61,531 nucleotides of DNA from GCA-2690565 sp002457235 (GTDB taxonomy: Bacteria; Verrucomicrobiota; Verrucomicrobiia; Opitutales; Coraliomargaritaceae). The notes under the pieces are model-generated. The model made no database searches and was not told the origin of the DNA. It saw nothing but the letters and a program-made list of their open reading frames with translations. Position 1 is the stretch's first letter; each line of letters starts with the position of its first letter. Shown here one piece after another: positions 1 to 9,005 of the stretch. The position numbers and the translations under genes were made by a program. The DNA lies in contig JBJLEZ010000002.1 in the NCBI GenBank assembly GCA_045565695.1, forward strand, positions 1-61,531, written 5' to 3'.

Positions 1-836
1 GCATCGGATTATTTCGCACAGAAAGTATTTATTTAATGAAGAATGGAATGCCATCTGAAGAGGAACAATTCAATGAATATGCTTCGGTTGTCAAAAACAC
101 AAATGGCAAGCCAGTCATTATTAGAACTTTAGATATTGGCGGTGATAAATTAATTAATGGGGTTCACGATGATTCATTTTTAGGGCTTAGAGCTATTCGA
201 TTTTGCTTAGAAAATTTAACTATTTTCAAAACCCAATTGAGGGCAATTTTAAGAGCGAGTATATTCGGAGATATTCGCATTATGTATCCCATGATCAGCG
301 GCGTCGAAGAACTTGATAAGGCAAACTATATTTTGGATGAGGTAAAAGAAGAACTACTTGCAGAAGAAATTGCCTTTGACTCTGACATACAAGTCGGTGC
401 CATGATTGAGTTACCAAGCGCTGTTTCAATTATAGATCTACTCGCTAATAAGGTTGATTTCTTTAGCGTGGGGACAAATGACCTTATACAATATTTAATG
501 GCCGTGGATCGCATGGATGATCGGGTATCTCATTTATACCAGCCGACTCATCCAGCTGTACTACGTTCACTTAAGAGTATTTTTGAGCAATCGGACAGTA
601 ATCAAAAACATGTAAGTGTTTGTGGGGAGATGGCAGGGGAACCTATTTACGCGGCATTGTTAATTGGGCTAGGAGCCAAATCTTTAAGCGTATCAGTTAG
701 CAGACTTCCTGAAATCAAACACTACATTCGCTTGATGAATCTCGGCGAATTAAAAGAATTAATCAATGAATTGATGACACTTGATCAAGCAGATCCGATC
801 GAACAAAAGCTAAAAGCTTTTATAGAAAAACTATAA
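1..836 (+). CDS. ptsI: Phosphoenolpyruvate-protein phosphotransferase (PTS enzyme I), C-terminal part
   Basis: The reading frame is open from base 3 at the window edge, so the gene is cut off upstream and only about 277 C-terminal residues are present. The first residues (IGLFRTE) match the conserved start of the PEP-binding TIM barrel of enzyme I. Further along are the GTNDLIQYLMAVDR motif and SVCGEMAGEP, which contains the active-site cysteine. Enzyme I autophosphorylates from PEP and passes the phosphate to HPr in the cytoplasm; in bacteria lacking sugar EII components it often serves regulation. The HPr gene and the phospho-histidine domain would lie upstream of the window. An ATG at 36 is internal and not a true start. 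The next gene is convergent. Confidence 0.93.
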   Translation, partial: IGLFRTESIYLMKNGMPSEEEQFNEYASVVKNTNGKPVIIRTLDIGGDKLINGVHDDSFLGLRAIRFCLENLTIFKTQLRAILRASIFGDIRIMYPMISGVEELDKANYILDEVKEELLAEEIAFDSDIQVGAMIELPSAVSIIDLLANKVDFFSVGTNDLIQYLMAVDRMDDRVSHLYQPTHPAVLRSLKSIFEQSDSNQKHVSVCGEMAGEPIYAALLIGLGAKSLSVSVSRLPEIKHYIRLMNLGELKELINELMTLDQADPIEQKLKAFIEKL

Positions 837-847
837 AGCTAAGGCTT

Positions 848-866
848 CGAGTTTAAATCAAACTCG
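848..866. terminator. Weak hairpin between convergent ptsI and the symporter genes
   Basis: A perfect 7-bp stem (CGAGTTT / AAACTCG) with a 5-nt loop sits just after the ptsI stop. Neither side has a clear T-run, so terminator function is only suggested by its position between convergent genes. Confidence 0.3.
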
Positions 867-872
867 TTGATA

Positions 873-986
873 CTATTCCTTATCTTCGCTTTCGCCAGTT
901 TTAAAAACTTTATAATAGCACCAAGATACGAGAAGGGTAACTAAGCTAACAGAAAAAATGAGTACGAATAATCCGGATAAAGTCAT
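873..986 (-). CDS. Small single-span membrane protein, MetS-like NSS transporter small subunit
   Basis: A 37-codon ORF runs from an ATG at 986 to a TAG at 873, starting 24 bp after the stop of the NSS symporter gene on the same strand. The product begins MTLSGLFVLIFSVSLVTLLV, one hydrophobic segment, followed by a Lys/Glu-rich tail ending in SEDKE. Families of roughly 30-40-residue single-span proteins encoded directly downstream of NSS symporters are known (MetS of the MetPS methionine/alanine importer in Corynebacterium, MaAIMP_sms family). Position, size and topology fit; sequence identity could not be tested. It probably acts with the adjacent symporter in the inner membrane. Confidence 0.6.
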   Translation of the reverse strand: MTLSGLFVLIFSVSLVTLLVSWCYYKVFKTGESEDKE

Positions 987-1010
987 AACGATTCTGTAAA
1001 TTATTTGTGA

Positions 1011-2726
1011 TTATTGATTAATTTTTGATTTAATAGCCCAAGCTATACTTAGACCAAGCAGTAATAGAATACCAACTGATTGTAAAGCCACAGGATTTGG
1101 GTTGATCACTAAATCATTGATATAAGAATTTGCACTTCCATTAGAGCCATTTTTGTAAAGCGAACTTATAATATCCCAGAGCCAATTACATAAGATAAAA
1201 ATTAATAAACAAGGGGTGATATATTTGATAATAAATGCATAGACTTTAGGTATTTTAATTTTTGCTCCTTGGTGAGCGGATGCTATGCCCTTATCAATGC
1301 CAATTATCCAACCGAAAATGACCACTTGAACGGTTGCTAAAAATACCATGAGCAAATTCGAAATCCAATAATCTAAGGTGTCTAAAGCTTTTAAGTCAGC
1401 ACTATTATAAAGAACAAATAATACGCCTAAGGTCGTTAATGCGAAGACCGCTATTGTCGCTTTTTTACGATTCATTCCAAAATGATCTTCAAAAAAGGCC
1501 ATTACTGGTTGAAGCATAGAAAGGGAACTGGTTATGGCGGCTAAAAAAAGCAAAAAGAAGAATAAAAAACCAAAGATTTGCCCTGATGGCATCTGCGTAA
1601 ACACCATAGGTAAGACCTTAAATCCAATATCAAAAGTACCTAACCCAATTCCAGCAAGTCCTGAAATTCCAAAAAATGCAACCGCTGCCGGAATCGATAT
1701 CATACCACCAACTGCAACTTCAAAAAACTCATTGGTACTTGAGGCCGCTAATCCACTCAGTACGACATCATCCTTTGGCTTCAAATAAGAAGCATAGGTA
1801 ATAATTATACCAAATCCAACCGATAGGGAAAAGAAAATCTGAGACGCTGCAGCGAGCCATAACTTAGGGTCGCATAATAATTCCCATAGGGAAATATGGC
1901 GAATCCGCAAAGTATTACTAACAGACGCTTCTGATTGATATTTTAATACCGTATCTGCATTAGTATTCTCTAATAACTGATCATGAAATTTCCATGGAGC
2001 ATCTACAGTATCTCTTATCTCAACTACTGTCTTTGATGGATTCCACATATACCCTAAACCAGACTCGATATTGTTATTTGGTAGAGTAGCATCTGGTGTT
2101 CCTAAAGTTATAACTCGTACTAGAATGACTATAGCTATTATAAATAGAAGTGGCATCGCCATGACACAAAATCGCTCAATTCCTTTCGAAATACCTTTTG
2201 AAACAAAATGAAAATTTATAGCCAAAGCTATAACTACAAATATTGCTAAATGCTCAAAATCAAAGTCAATAGCTGAACCATTTTCGAAGACACCAACTAA
2301 GTTGTGGAAAAAAGATACTGCATCATCGGTATCATTAAATTGTAAATTGCCTAATAAATAATTGGTTGCATAAGCTAAACACCAAGATTCGATAATTAAA
2401 TAATAAAAGTAAATCCCTATAGGAATCATCAGAGCAATAACCCCAAGATATTTAAATCGCTTATGATTAGTGATAGAAGAAAAAATACTAGGAGAAGAAT
2501 TGAAGCCATTTTGTCCCCCTTGACGCCCCATAGCCCATTCGGCCCAACAAATAGGTAGTCCTATCAAAAGAAAGGAAATTATATAAGCGATCATGAAGGC
2601 ACCACCACCATACTCTGCAACTAATCCAGGGAAACGAAGAAAATTTCCTAATCCAACTGCACTTCCTGATACAGCAAAAATTACGCCCACTCGGGAATTC
2701 CATTTTTCTTTTTGTATTTGAGACAT
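1011..2726 (-). CDS. Sodium-dependent transporter of the neurotransmitter:sodium symporter (NSS/SNF) family
   Basis: The 571-residue polytopic membrane protein opens with the family signature: WNSRVGVIFAVSGSAVGLGNFLRFP, interrupted only by expected spacing, then GGGAFMIAYIISFLLIGLP (the unwound TM1 region that binds Na+ and substrate). About 12 hydrophobic segments follow. A long hydrophilic stretch around residues 210-285 lies between membrane segments and is larger than in LeuT-type members. The substrate is probably an amino acid, but the sequence does not tell which. A MetS-like small ORF follows immediately, pointing to the MetP/alanine importer subgroup. It is divergent from the LptF/G gene; the 70-bp intergenic region holds both promoters. 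Confidence 0.9.
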   Translation of the reverse strand: MSQIQKEKWNSRVGVIFAVSGSAVGLGNFLRFPGLVAEYGGGAFMIAYIISFLLIGLPICWAEWAMGRQGGQNGFNSSPSIFSSITNHKRFKYLGVIALMIPIGIYFYYLIIESWCLAYATNYLLGNLQFNDTDDAVSFFHNLVGVFENGSAIDFDFEHLAIFVVIALAINFHFVSKGISKGIERFCVMAMPLLFIIAIVILVRVITLGTPDATLPNNNIESGLGYMWNPSKTVVEIRDTVDAPWKFHDQLLENTNADTVLKYQSEASVSNTLRIRHISLWELLCDPKLWLAAASQIFFSLSVGFGIIITYASYLKPKDDVVLSGLAASSTNEFFEVAVGGMISIPAAVAFFGISGLAGIGLGTFDIGFKVLPMVFTQMPSGQIFGFLFFFLLFLAAITSSLSMLQPVMAFFEDHFGMNRKKATIAVFALTTLGVLFVLYNSADLKALDTLDYWISNLLMVFLATVQVVIFGWIIGIDKGIASAHQGAKIKIPKVYAFIIKYITPCLLIFILCNWLWDIISSLYKNGSNGSANSYINDLVINPNPVALQSVGILLLLGLSIAWAIKSKINQ

Positions 2727-2796
2727 AGTTTAAAATTTAAATTAAATATACTCGCCTATAGAAAAAAAAATCGAACAATTAACAACATAATAATTC

Positions 2797-3891
2797 ATGC
2801 TACTAATTGATAGATATTTAATCAGCTCATGGTTTAAGCACTTCCTAATCATTTTGGGTTTTTTTGTAGCGATGCTCATTGCCCAAGAAGCTTATAACCA
2901 TTTCTTAGATTTACTTAGGGAGCAATTCAGCCTAATTAAAATTTTTGATTTTATCCTAGTTTCAATACTTTCAAATGTATTAGTGCTTATCCCAGTAACT
3001 TTATTTGTTTCCATAATTTTTACGTTCATCTCTCTACGGAAATCAAATCAAATTACTGTACTAAAATCCTGTGGGCTCAGTTTATTTCGCATAAGTATAC
3101 CATTTTTCATTATTGCATCTGGTATTGCTATATTGAGTTATTTAATAGCGTCCTTTTTTATTACAGGTATTATCGAAAGAAAAAATGCCTACGTTCAAAT
3201 ACTAGAGCCTCATTCTTATACTCAAAAAAGCTCCAACTCTAATCAAATACTGACCTACCAAAATCATTCAGACAAAAGACTTTGGTTCATTGAAGCATTT
3301 AATATAAATCAATCAAAAGGTGCTTATACGATTTTGCATCAACTGAATGATTTAGGCATAGAAGTGGGGCGAATTATTGCTCAAGAAAGTACATACGACA
3401 ACGATCTGAAAACTTGGACATTCAATAATGGAACAGAGGTTCGTTTTGACGAAACAACAGGTGATCCGATACAGTCTATTTCTTTCAAAACAAAACAATT
3501 TATAGATTTGGAAGAAAATCCTGAAGATTTCTTATTATTCGACCAAGAAATCGCCTCACTATCGTTAAATAAGGTAAACTATATACTCTCTATTTTGCCG
3601 AATATCTCGGAGCAGCGCCTAAAATATGAAATAAAATATTACTCTTTTTTCGCGACACCTTTGCTATCAATAATCTTAGTCGGTATCAGCATTCCATTTC
3701 TTAGTCGGGGCATTCGAAATAATACGATGCTTGGACCAATCCATGCTTTTCTTTTGTTAATTACCTTCTTTATGACTAATAGCCTTACGGTTGCTTTAGG
3801 CTTAAATTGGGGGTTACCTGCTGTATTGACCGCTTTTCTACCGTATTTTATTTTTTTAATACTCTCGATAAAACTGTATTGGAAACAATAA
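2797..3891 (+). CDS. LptF/LptG family permease (YjgP/YjgQ)
   Basis: The 364-residue protein starts MLLIDRYLISSWFKHFL, typical of the family N-terminus, with TM segments near residues 15-35, 55-80 and 95-120. A periplasmic beta-jellyroll of about 150 residues follows, then three C-terminal TM segments. LptF and LptG form the inner-membrane ABC permease that, with LptB, extracts LPS and feeds it to the Lpt bridge. Only one paralogue is in the window, so F versus G is not decided. With lpxK further on, it implies an LPS-containing outer membrane. It ends 8 bp before the convergent tRNA-Leu gene. Confidence 0.88.
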   Translation: MLLIDRYLISSWFKHFLIILGFFVAMLIAQEAYNHFLDLLREQFSLIKIFDFILVSILSNVLVLIPVTLFVSIIFTFISLRKSNQITVLKSCGLSLFRISIPFFIIASGIAILSYLIASFFITGIIERKNAYVQILEPHSYTQKSSNSNQILTYQNHSDKRLWFIEAFNINQSKGAYTILHQLNDLGIEVGRIIAQESTYDNDLKTWTFNNGTEVRFDETTGDPIQSISFKTKQFIDLEENPEDFLLFDQEIASLSLNKVNYILSILPNISEQRLKYEIKYYSFFATPLLSIILVGISIPFLSRGIRNNTMLGPIHAFLLLITFFMTNSLTVALGLNWGLPAVLTAFLPYFIFLILSIKLYWKQ

Positions 3892-3899
3892 GCCTTTAT

Positions 3900-3984
3900 T
3901 GGTGGTCGAGGAGGGACTTGAACCCTCACGCCTTGCGGCACATGACCCTTAATCATGCGTGTCTGCCAATTCCACCACTCGACC
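3900..3984 (-). tRNA. tRNA-Leu, apparent anticodon AAG
   Basis: Read on the minus strand, a 7-bp acceptor stem (GGTCGAG/CTCGACC), D arm, long variable arm, T arm (GAGGG TTCAAGT CCCTC), discriminator A and an encoded CCA all fold well, giving a class II (Leu-type) tRNA. The anticodon stem CATGA/TCATG encloses the loop TTAAGGG. With T33 fixed, positions 34-36 read AAG (leucine, CUU codons). A34 is uncommon in bacterial tRNA-Leu, where GAG is usual. Confidence 0.88.
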
Positions 3985-4092
3985 AATAGGAAAGTCATTA
4001 ATTCCCCATAAATTGAAATGTGCAACAAGAAAAATAAATCTTTTTTTTCTTTATTAAATAAATGACATACATAATTATATAGACACTTATCT

Positions 4093-5754
4093 ATGCCTGA
4101 AAAAGAAAGCACATCCAATACTTCTAGTCCATCTAGTAACGTGGACCTTAATTCATTAGCAGAACTTAGTTTTGGCCCATCATGGGCTGATGACAAAAAA
4201 GCTAATAAAAATAACCGGAAGGAATTTACTGGAAATAATAAATATGGGAATAATCGCGGCCCACGGAAAGAAAGGAAAGACCGTCGTGGACAAACGAAAT
4301 ACAACATTAGCCATTCGGGCTCCTCAATTTCTAAGAGGAAAGATTATTCAAATAATCAAAGAGAAGAGTTTGTTCCCAAATTTGATGTCAAAATATATCC
4401 ACAAGATGAAACTTTTGATGCACTGATTAAACAACTGAAGAGTAATTTTAAAACCTATCAGCTATTTGAAATTACTCGTCTGATTTTAGAAAAATCAGAT
4501 CGTTTTATTTGTTTGATTAATCGATTAAAAAAGAATGCAGATGGGACAATTGAACCAATTTATTTCACCCCAGAAGACAATTTACCATTTGATACCGAAG
4601 AAGAGGCAATTAGCCACTTCTGCGAACATTATTTAGAAAACTTTTTTGAAATAGAAACAGTTGAAGTCGATCCACCTAAAGGAAACTTTTCTCTTGTTTA
4701 CAGATGTCCATTTACCAAGCAGATAATTGGGCCGCCTAATTTTCATCGTTTTCCCGAGCTTTTAAAAGCACACCACAGTGCAAAAATAAAAAATTTATCG
4801 ATCGAAGATTACCAAAGTAAGCTAGAGAGTTTATCAGAAGAAAGTTTCATTAACGAGTGGTTGGAATCTACAAAGAAACAACAACGCTATAACCTCAAAA
4901 ATGAGATAGGTGGTGACGAAACCGTGACAAAATTCATAAACATTGAAGAGGCAAAACGTTTTTTAATCGCAAACTATAAAGATAAGATAGTAAAAACGTC
5001 ATCGAATTTTAGATTTTCTGGAGATAAATTAGATAACTTACCGAAGGGCAATTTAAAGCTAACGATTCTTCAGTCTTTAGATGCGCAAAGACGTTTCCCT
5101 TTAGATACGGCAAATAATATTAGGGGACGATTAAGACGTCACAAATTCACAATCTACAAAAAAGGCTCAAAGGGCATATCCTATGTTTGTTGTGTTAAAC
5201 GAAAGTTCCGTGACGACTCTACTGTTTTCACGGAATCAATAAATGATTTGATTACCTTTATTGAAAAAAATCAGCACATAGGTATTCAAAATTTGCCATA
5301 TAAATTCCTTTCTATTGCTAAGCCAGCAAGTGAAAGTAATTCTAAACCTGAAGATGTATCTGCGTCTGATGATCCTGTTAGCCATTCAGATGAAGAAACA
5401 AACAAAATCACAGAGGTTATTCGAAACGTGCGCTGGCTGATTACTGAAGGCTATGTTACAGAATATAGTGATGGAAAACTTTGGGTACACCCAAAGGCAG
5501 AAATTAATCATTCTAGCAAGAAAGAGGAGAATAATATTTCTAGTCCTAATATCAATAGTTCAACAGAAACAGATAATCCCAATCAATCTTCCGAAACCTC
5601 TGAAGTAGTAAAAGAAGTTGAAACTATTTTGGAAGAAAAGACTGATGAAACATCCAGTAAAGAAGACTCTAAAGCAATAAACTGTGAAACTCCTGACATA
5701 AGCGAAAAGCCGTGTTCTGAAGGAGAAACTGTAAGCGAGACTCAAGCAGAGTAA
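4093..5754 (+). CDS. Conserved-looking protein of unknown function with basic N-terminal tail
   Basis: I do not recognise this 553-residue protein. Residues 30-95 are Asn/Lys/Arg/Gly-rich (KKANKNNRKEF, GPRKERKDRRGQ), a disordered basic tail of the kind seen in RNA-binding proteins. Residues 95-260 form a mixed alpha/beta region containing a YRCPFTKQIIGPPNFHRFPELL stretch; the FxRxP and His residues look conserved. Residues 270-400 form a second, helical, basic domain (RGRLRRHKFTIYKKGSKG, with a CC pair). The last 110 residues are acidic and Ser/Glu-rich. There is no signal peptide or membrane segment, so it is probably cytosolic. RNA or ribosome association is possible but is inference from composition. 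It is convergent with alr. Confidence 0.8.
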   Translation: MPEKESTSNTSSPSSNVDLNSLAELSFGPSWADDKKANKNNRKEFTGNNKYGNNRGPRKERKDRRGQTKYNISHSGSSISKRKDYSNNQREEFVPKFDVKIYPQDETFDALIKQLKSNFKTYQLFEITRLILEKSDRFICLINRLKKNADGTIEPIYFTPEDNLPFDTEEEAISHFCEHYLENFFEIETVEVDPPKGNFSLVYRCPFTKQIIGPPNFHRFPELLKAHHSAKIKNLSIEDYQSKLESLSEESFINEWLESTKKQQRYNLKNEIGGDETVTKFINIEEAKRFLIANYKDKIVKTSSNFRFSGDKLDNLPKGNLKLTILQSLDAQRRFPLDTANNIRGRLRRHKFTIYKKGSKGISYVCCVKRKFRDDSTVFTESINDLITFIEKNQHIGIQNLPYKFLSIAKPASESNSKPEDVSASDDPVSHSDEETNKITEVIRNVRWLITEGYVTEYSDGKLWVHPKAEINHSSKKEENNISSPNINSSTETDNPNQSSETSEVVKEVETILEEKTDETSSKEDSKAINCETPDISEKPCSEGETVSETQAE

Positions 5755-5779
5755 GCTGAGTCATGAAATTAATATCAAG

Positions 5780-6904
5780 TTAGCCTCTTGGATTTATATA
5801 GACTCGATTCACTCTCTTAGTGATGGAACAAAGTATTTCCCATGGGATCGTATTGGATTTTTTACTAAATGCTTCTAAGCTAATATTATGATTCTTAGAT
5901 GAACCAATCAGAGTAACTGTTTCACCAGCATCTACTGCCTCAAGTTGGCTAACATCAACAATTATTTGATCCATCGTAATTTGACCAAGGATAGGGCATA
6001 GCTGATCACGGATTATTACAGAACCGTTTTCTCCATAAGCGATGGGGATTCCATCTCCATATCCAGCAGTTAAAATGGCAATTTTTGAATCTTTTTTGAG
6101 TATGTGCTTACGTCCATAACTGATAGATGTTCCTTTAGGTAATTTTTTAATCAACCCAATCTTTGTATAAAAACTCAAAGTAGGAGAGATATTTAGCTCA
6201 GCAAATTCACATTGTTCATAAGGAAGTACTCCATACTGCAACAATCCTATTCTTACAGCATTAAAGACAGGGTATTGATAAAGTTCAGAAAAAGAGGCCG
6301 AGTTGTCTGCATGAACTTTAAGACCACTGGGTAAAAGATGAGAATCCAACAAATTTTGCATTCGTTGTCTTTGTAAAAAAGTGAATTCTGGGTCATTTAT
6401 CGGATCCGAAAAATGGGTATAAACTCCACTCAAGTTAATTAATTTCATGCCACTAATTAGATTTAAGCACTCATCAAAGTTTTCAAACCAAATCCCAAGA
6501 CGACCCATACCAGTATCTACTTTAAGATGAATATCCACAGAAGCATTACTCAATTCACAGGCTTTGTTTAATCTATTTAATTCATCTATGCTACTAACAG
6601 TAGGAATAAAATCTGAATTTGGAATAAAGTGTTCTTCGCCAGGCAAAAGAGCACCAAGCAGTAAAATAGGCCATCCTACACCGATATTTCTTATTTCAAA
6701 AGCTTCATGGATATTAGCTACAGCAAAGGCTTTAATTCCCGATTGAAGACTTCTCTCGACTATTTGAGGTAAGCCATGACCATATGCATCAGCTTTTACA
6801 ACAGAAATAAGTTCTAAATGCTTAGGTAAGGCATTCTTAATATTCTTTAAATTCCGCTCATAAGCGGAAAGGTCGATTTCAGTCCAAGCACGTAATGGTA
6901 TCAT
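5780..6904 (-). CDS. alr: Alanine racemase
   Basis: The 374-residue PLP enzyme interconverts L- and D-alanine for peptidoglycan. The PLP lysine lies in VVKADAYGHGL near residue 39. The AGYGDGIPIAYG barrel motif and the SYGRKH motif (catalytic tyrosine region) are present, as is the C-terminal ITMDQIIVDVS domain. Length is normal for the family. It is the last gene of a minus-strand run (topB, membrane protein, UDG-like, TsaB-like, alr) with short gaps of 7-23 bp, so it is probably co-transcribed. Confidence 0.97.
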   Translation of the reverse strand: MIPLRAWTEIDLSAYERNLKNIKNALPKHLELISVVKADAYGHGLPQIVERSLQSGIKAFAVANIHEAFEIRNIGVGWPILLLGALLPGEEHFIPNSDFIPTVSSIDELNRLNKACELSNASVDIHLKVDTGMGRLGIWFENFDECLNLISGMKLINLSGVYTHFSDPINDPEFTFLQRQRMQNLLDSHLLPSGLKVHADNSASFSELYQYPVFNAVRIGLLQYGVLPYEQCEFAELNISPTLSFYTKIGLIKKLPKGTSISYGRKHILKKDSKIAILTAGYGDGIPIAYGENGSVIIRDQLCPILGQITMDQIIVDVSQLEAVDAGETVTLIGSSKNHNISLEAFSKKSNTIPWEILCSITKRVNRVYINPRG

Positions 6905-6926
6905 AATATAATATTATTTGAATCGT

Positions 6927-7565
6927 TTATCCTTGATTCCATTTTACGTACGTATTGCTGGTAGGGGACAGAAGCGATGTATCAATATTAAGACTACTGA
7001 TTAGTTTAATACTTCCTAAAAATCGTTGGGGTAAATAATCTAATTTATTCGTATCCACTTTGGGATCTGACCAAGTTTTTATTTGAGGAATATAGTAAAA
7101 ATATCCCTGTAATTCCGACAAGTCCTCTAATCCATATTGATGAATTTCGGGCTTCATTTTAAGACTGGTATCGATTTTCAAAACATTCCATGAATGACGG
7201 CCATTTTCTGTTATTAGATAATTATTTTTAGCTATATCGACTGTATCCTCTAATAATGATAGTGCCGATAGATATAGACCATTGTAGTGGGTGACTTTTG
7301 CGGAAAGGCAACAGGTATTCAAAAGCCCTTGAATCATCATTTGCGTGACCCTTATACCTAAAGTCGAACCAGGGCTGTCAGGAGTATAAAAATGACTAAT
7401 CTCACTGCGATCAATCGATGAATCATCTAAAGCACTCTTTAAATTTTCAATTAAATTCTCAAAAGGTTGACCATGGAAATTTCGTTTAAATATCCAGTTA
7501 TTCATGTCATTAGACAATCCTATGAAATTTACTTTGTGGCTACAATCTATCAGTAAAGAGTACAT
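6927..7565 (-). CDS. TsaB-like protein (tRNA threonylcarbamoyladenosine biosynthesis), divergent
   Basis: The 212-residue protein has the ASKHA-type start SLLIDCSHKVNF (compare LaIDTS of TsaB). It also has the motif SPGSTLGIRVTQMMIQGL, matching the TsaB signature GPGSFTGLRIG...GL. TsaB is the non-catalytic partner of TsaD in making t6A37 on tRNAs reading ANN codons. The usual HS..LLP segment after the first strand pair is not recognisable and the second half is divergent, so this is a remote family member. The neighbouring UDG-like gene starts 19 bp upstream on the same strand. Confidence 0.6.
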   Translation of the reverse strand: MYSLLIDCSHKVNFIGLSNDMNNWIFKRNFHGQPFENLIENLKSALDDSSIDRSEISHFYTPDSPGSTLGIRVTQMMIQGLLNTCCLSAKVTHYNGLYLSALSLLEDTVDIAKNNYLITENGRHSWNVLKIDTSLKMKPEIHQYGLEDLSELQGYFYYIPQIKTWSDPKVDTNKLDYLPQRFLGSIKLISSLNIDTSLLSPTSNTYVKWNQG

Positions 7566-7584
7566 AGGCTTAGGAATCAGAAAT

Positions 7585-8409
7585 CTATTGTTTCTTAAAG
7601 TAGTTTTTTTGTTTTTCCGTAATTTCTAATTTCAATTCATTCATCACAATCAGCAAATCCTCCCAAAAATACCGTTTTGTCTCTAAAGAGTCTTTTAATA
7701 AAAGATAAGAGGGATTAAATGTTGGGACGACTGGATATTCTGAAAATTTAAATAATTGGCCTCGAATTTGATTAAACTCTTCCTTCTCAAGACTCTTATT
7801 CATCAGTAAAGTGTAAGATAATTCTCCAAATGATATAATTATTGAAGGATTGATCAAACTAAGCTCTTTTTTTAAATATTCGATAAACACTTTTTTCTCA
7901 ATTAATTCAGAACTATTATTTCCTTTTTGTAGAAGGATATTTGATACGGACTTAGATTTTATAATAGAGGTAAAATAAACATCCTCTTGAGTTATACCCA
8001 TTGCTTTAATAATCTTCTGAATTAATACATTCGCATTCCCAACACACAGAGTGTTATTCTGAAACTCTTCTGCACTTGGGTATTCGCTTAGAAACACTAT
8101 CTTAGGATCTAAGGACCCTTTACCAAACAATAATTTGTCATTTGGATAAAGCCCAGCGAGCGCTTCTTTTAGAAGAATAATATTCTCAGACTTTGAATCC
8201 TTGGATAACTTAAATGAATCTATTTCAGAAATTGATTCTAACTTTTTTTCCAAATTTGATTCACTTGTAACCTGATTTTCAGGCTCAGACATATCTTGAA
8301 AATGAATGTTCCTAAGTTGAGATTTAGAATGTTCAGAAAGAAATATGTGCTTTTTACCCGAACGTTTCAGGCGTATTAATGCTTCTTGTATAATCTGATT
8401 TGAAATCAT
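7585..8409 (-). CDS. Uracil-DNA glycosylase superfamily protein, apparently lacking catalytic and Fe-S residues
   Basis: Residues 120-270 of this 274-residue protein follow the family 4/5 UDG pattern: a first strand KIVFLSEYPSAEE in place of GEAPGxxED, CVGNANVLIQKII in place of VGxAGxLL, VYFTSIIKSKS in place of yitNvvKcRP, INPSIIISFGELSYTLL, then a RGQ motif and FNPSYLL. The family's HPS/HPA catalytic histidine is Asn here, and the paired cysteines of the 4Fe-4S cluster are absent. The N-terminal 100 residues are charged and low-complexity. The fold is probably UDG-like, but glycosylase activity is doubtful. The gene lies in a run that includes topB. Confidence 0.6.
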   Translation of the reverse strand: MISNQIIQEALIRLKRSGKKHIFLSEHSKSQLRNIHFQDMSEPENQVTSESNLEKKLESISEIDSFKLSKDSKSENIILLKEALAGLYPNDKLLFGKGSLDPKIVFLSEYPSAEEFQNNTLCVGNANVLIQKIIKAMGITQEDVYFTSIIKSKSVSNILLQKGNNSSELIEKKVFIEYLKKELSLINPSIIISFGELSYTLLMNKSLEKEEFNQIRGQLFKFSEYPVVPTFNPSYLLLKDSLETKRYFWEDLLIVMNELKLEITEKQKNYFKKQ

Positions 8410-8431
8410 TTATCTAAAGTTGGCTCTTAAA

Positions 8432-8998
8432 TTATTCCGATTTTATTGAAGTATTTCGGTAATAAATTAAATCAACTATTAACTGTATAGCTAGAATAAT
8501 TAATAAAAAACTAGAATATAGATATACACCTAAAAATTCACATTGTGATATGAAGGCAGAAGAGAGTAATAAAAAGGAACCATTAAAAAACTTCCACTTA
8601 TCAAATTTAAACCATCCGTTAGCAAGAAAGTAGATGCCTAGAAGGGCGAAGTTTAGTGCCATTAAATACGACCATACTAGATAACCAAAGACCAGATTAG
8701 AACCGTTTAGCACTACACAAATCATAAAAATCAATACATTAACCAACATTCTGACCCTTAGCTTCTCATCTTGAACAATTTGCAAGCTATTGCTTTGCTT
8801 CAAAAACAAATAACTAGCCACACTTGTAAGGACCAATGAAAGACTCCAAATAAAAAAAGTACTATTGATGGGAATCATTAAATCCTGAATATAATATTCA
8901 AGTATCAAACATTTACTTAAGACTAAAGTCCAAACAACAAAAAGGACCTTTTTATTATACTCTATGAAATTAAAGAGCTCAATTTTTTGACTAAACAT
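8432..8998 (-). CDS. Membrane protein of unknown function
   Basis: I do not recognise this 188-residue protein. It has about six hydrophobic segments (near residues 16-36, 45-65, 82-100, 104-128, 136-153 and 156-176) and few charged residues, so it is an integral inner-membrane protein. It sits 7 bp after topB and 22 bp before the UDG-like gene on the same strand, so it is probably in the same transcript. Confidence 0.65.
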   Translation of the reverse strand: MFSQKIELFNFIEYNKKVLFVVWTLVLSKCLILEYYIQDLMIPINSTFFIWSLSLVLTSVASYLFLKQSNSLQIVQDEKLRVRMLVNVLIFMICVVLNGSNLVFGYLVWSYLMALNFALLGIYFLANGWFKFDKWKFFNGSFLLLSSAFISQCEFLGVYLYSSFLLIILAIQLIVDLIYYRNTSIKSE

Positions 8999-9005
8999 TT
9001 AGGAA

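Noticed and set aside
3639..4307. A 222-codon minus-strand ORF spanning the tRNA-Leu gene.
   Set aside because: It runs antisense through the LptF/G end, the tRNA and the next gene; composition is not protein-like.
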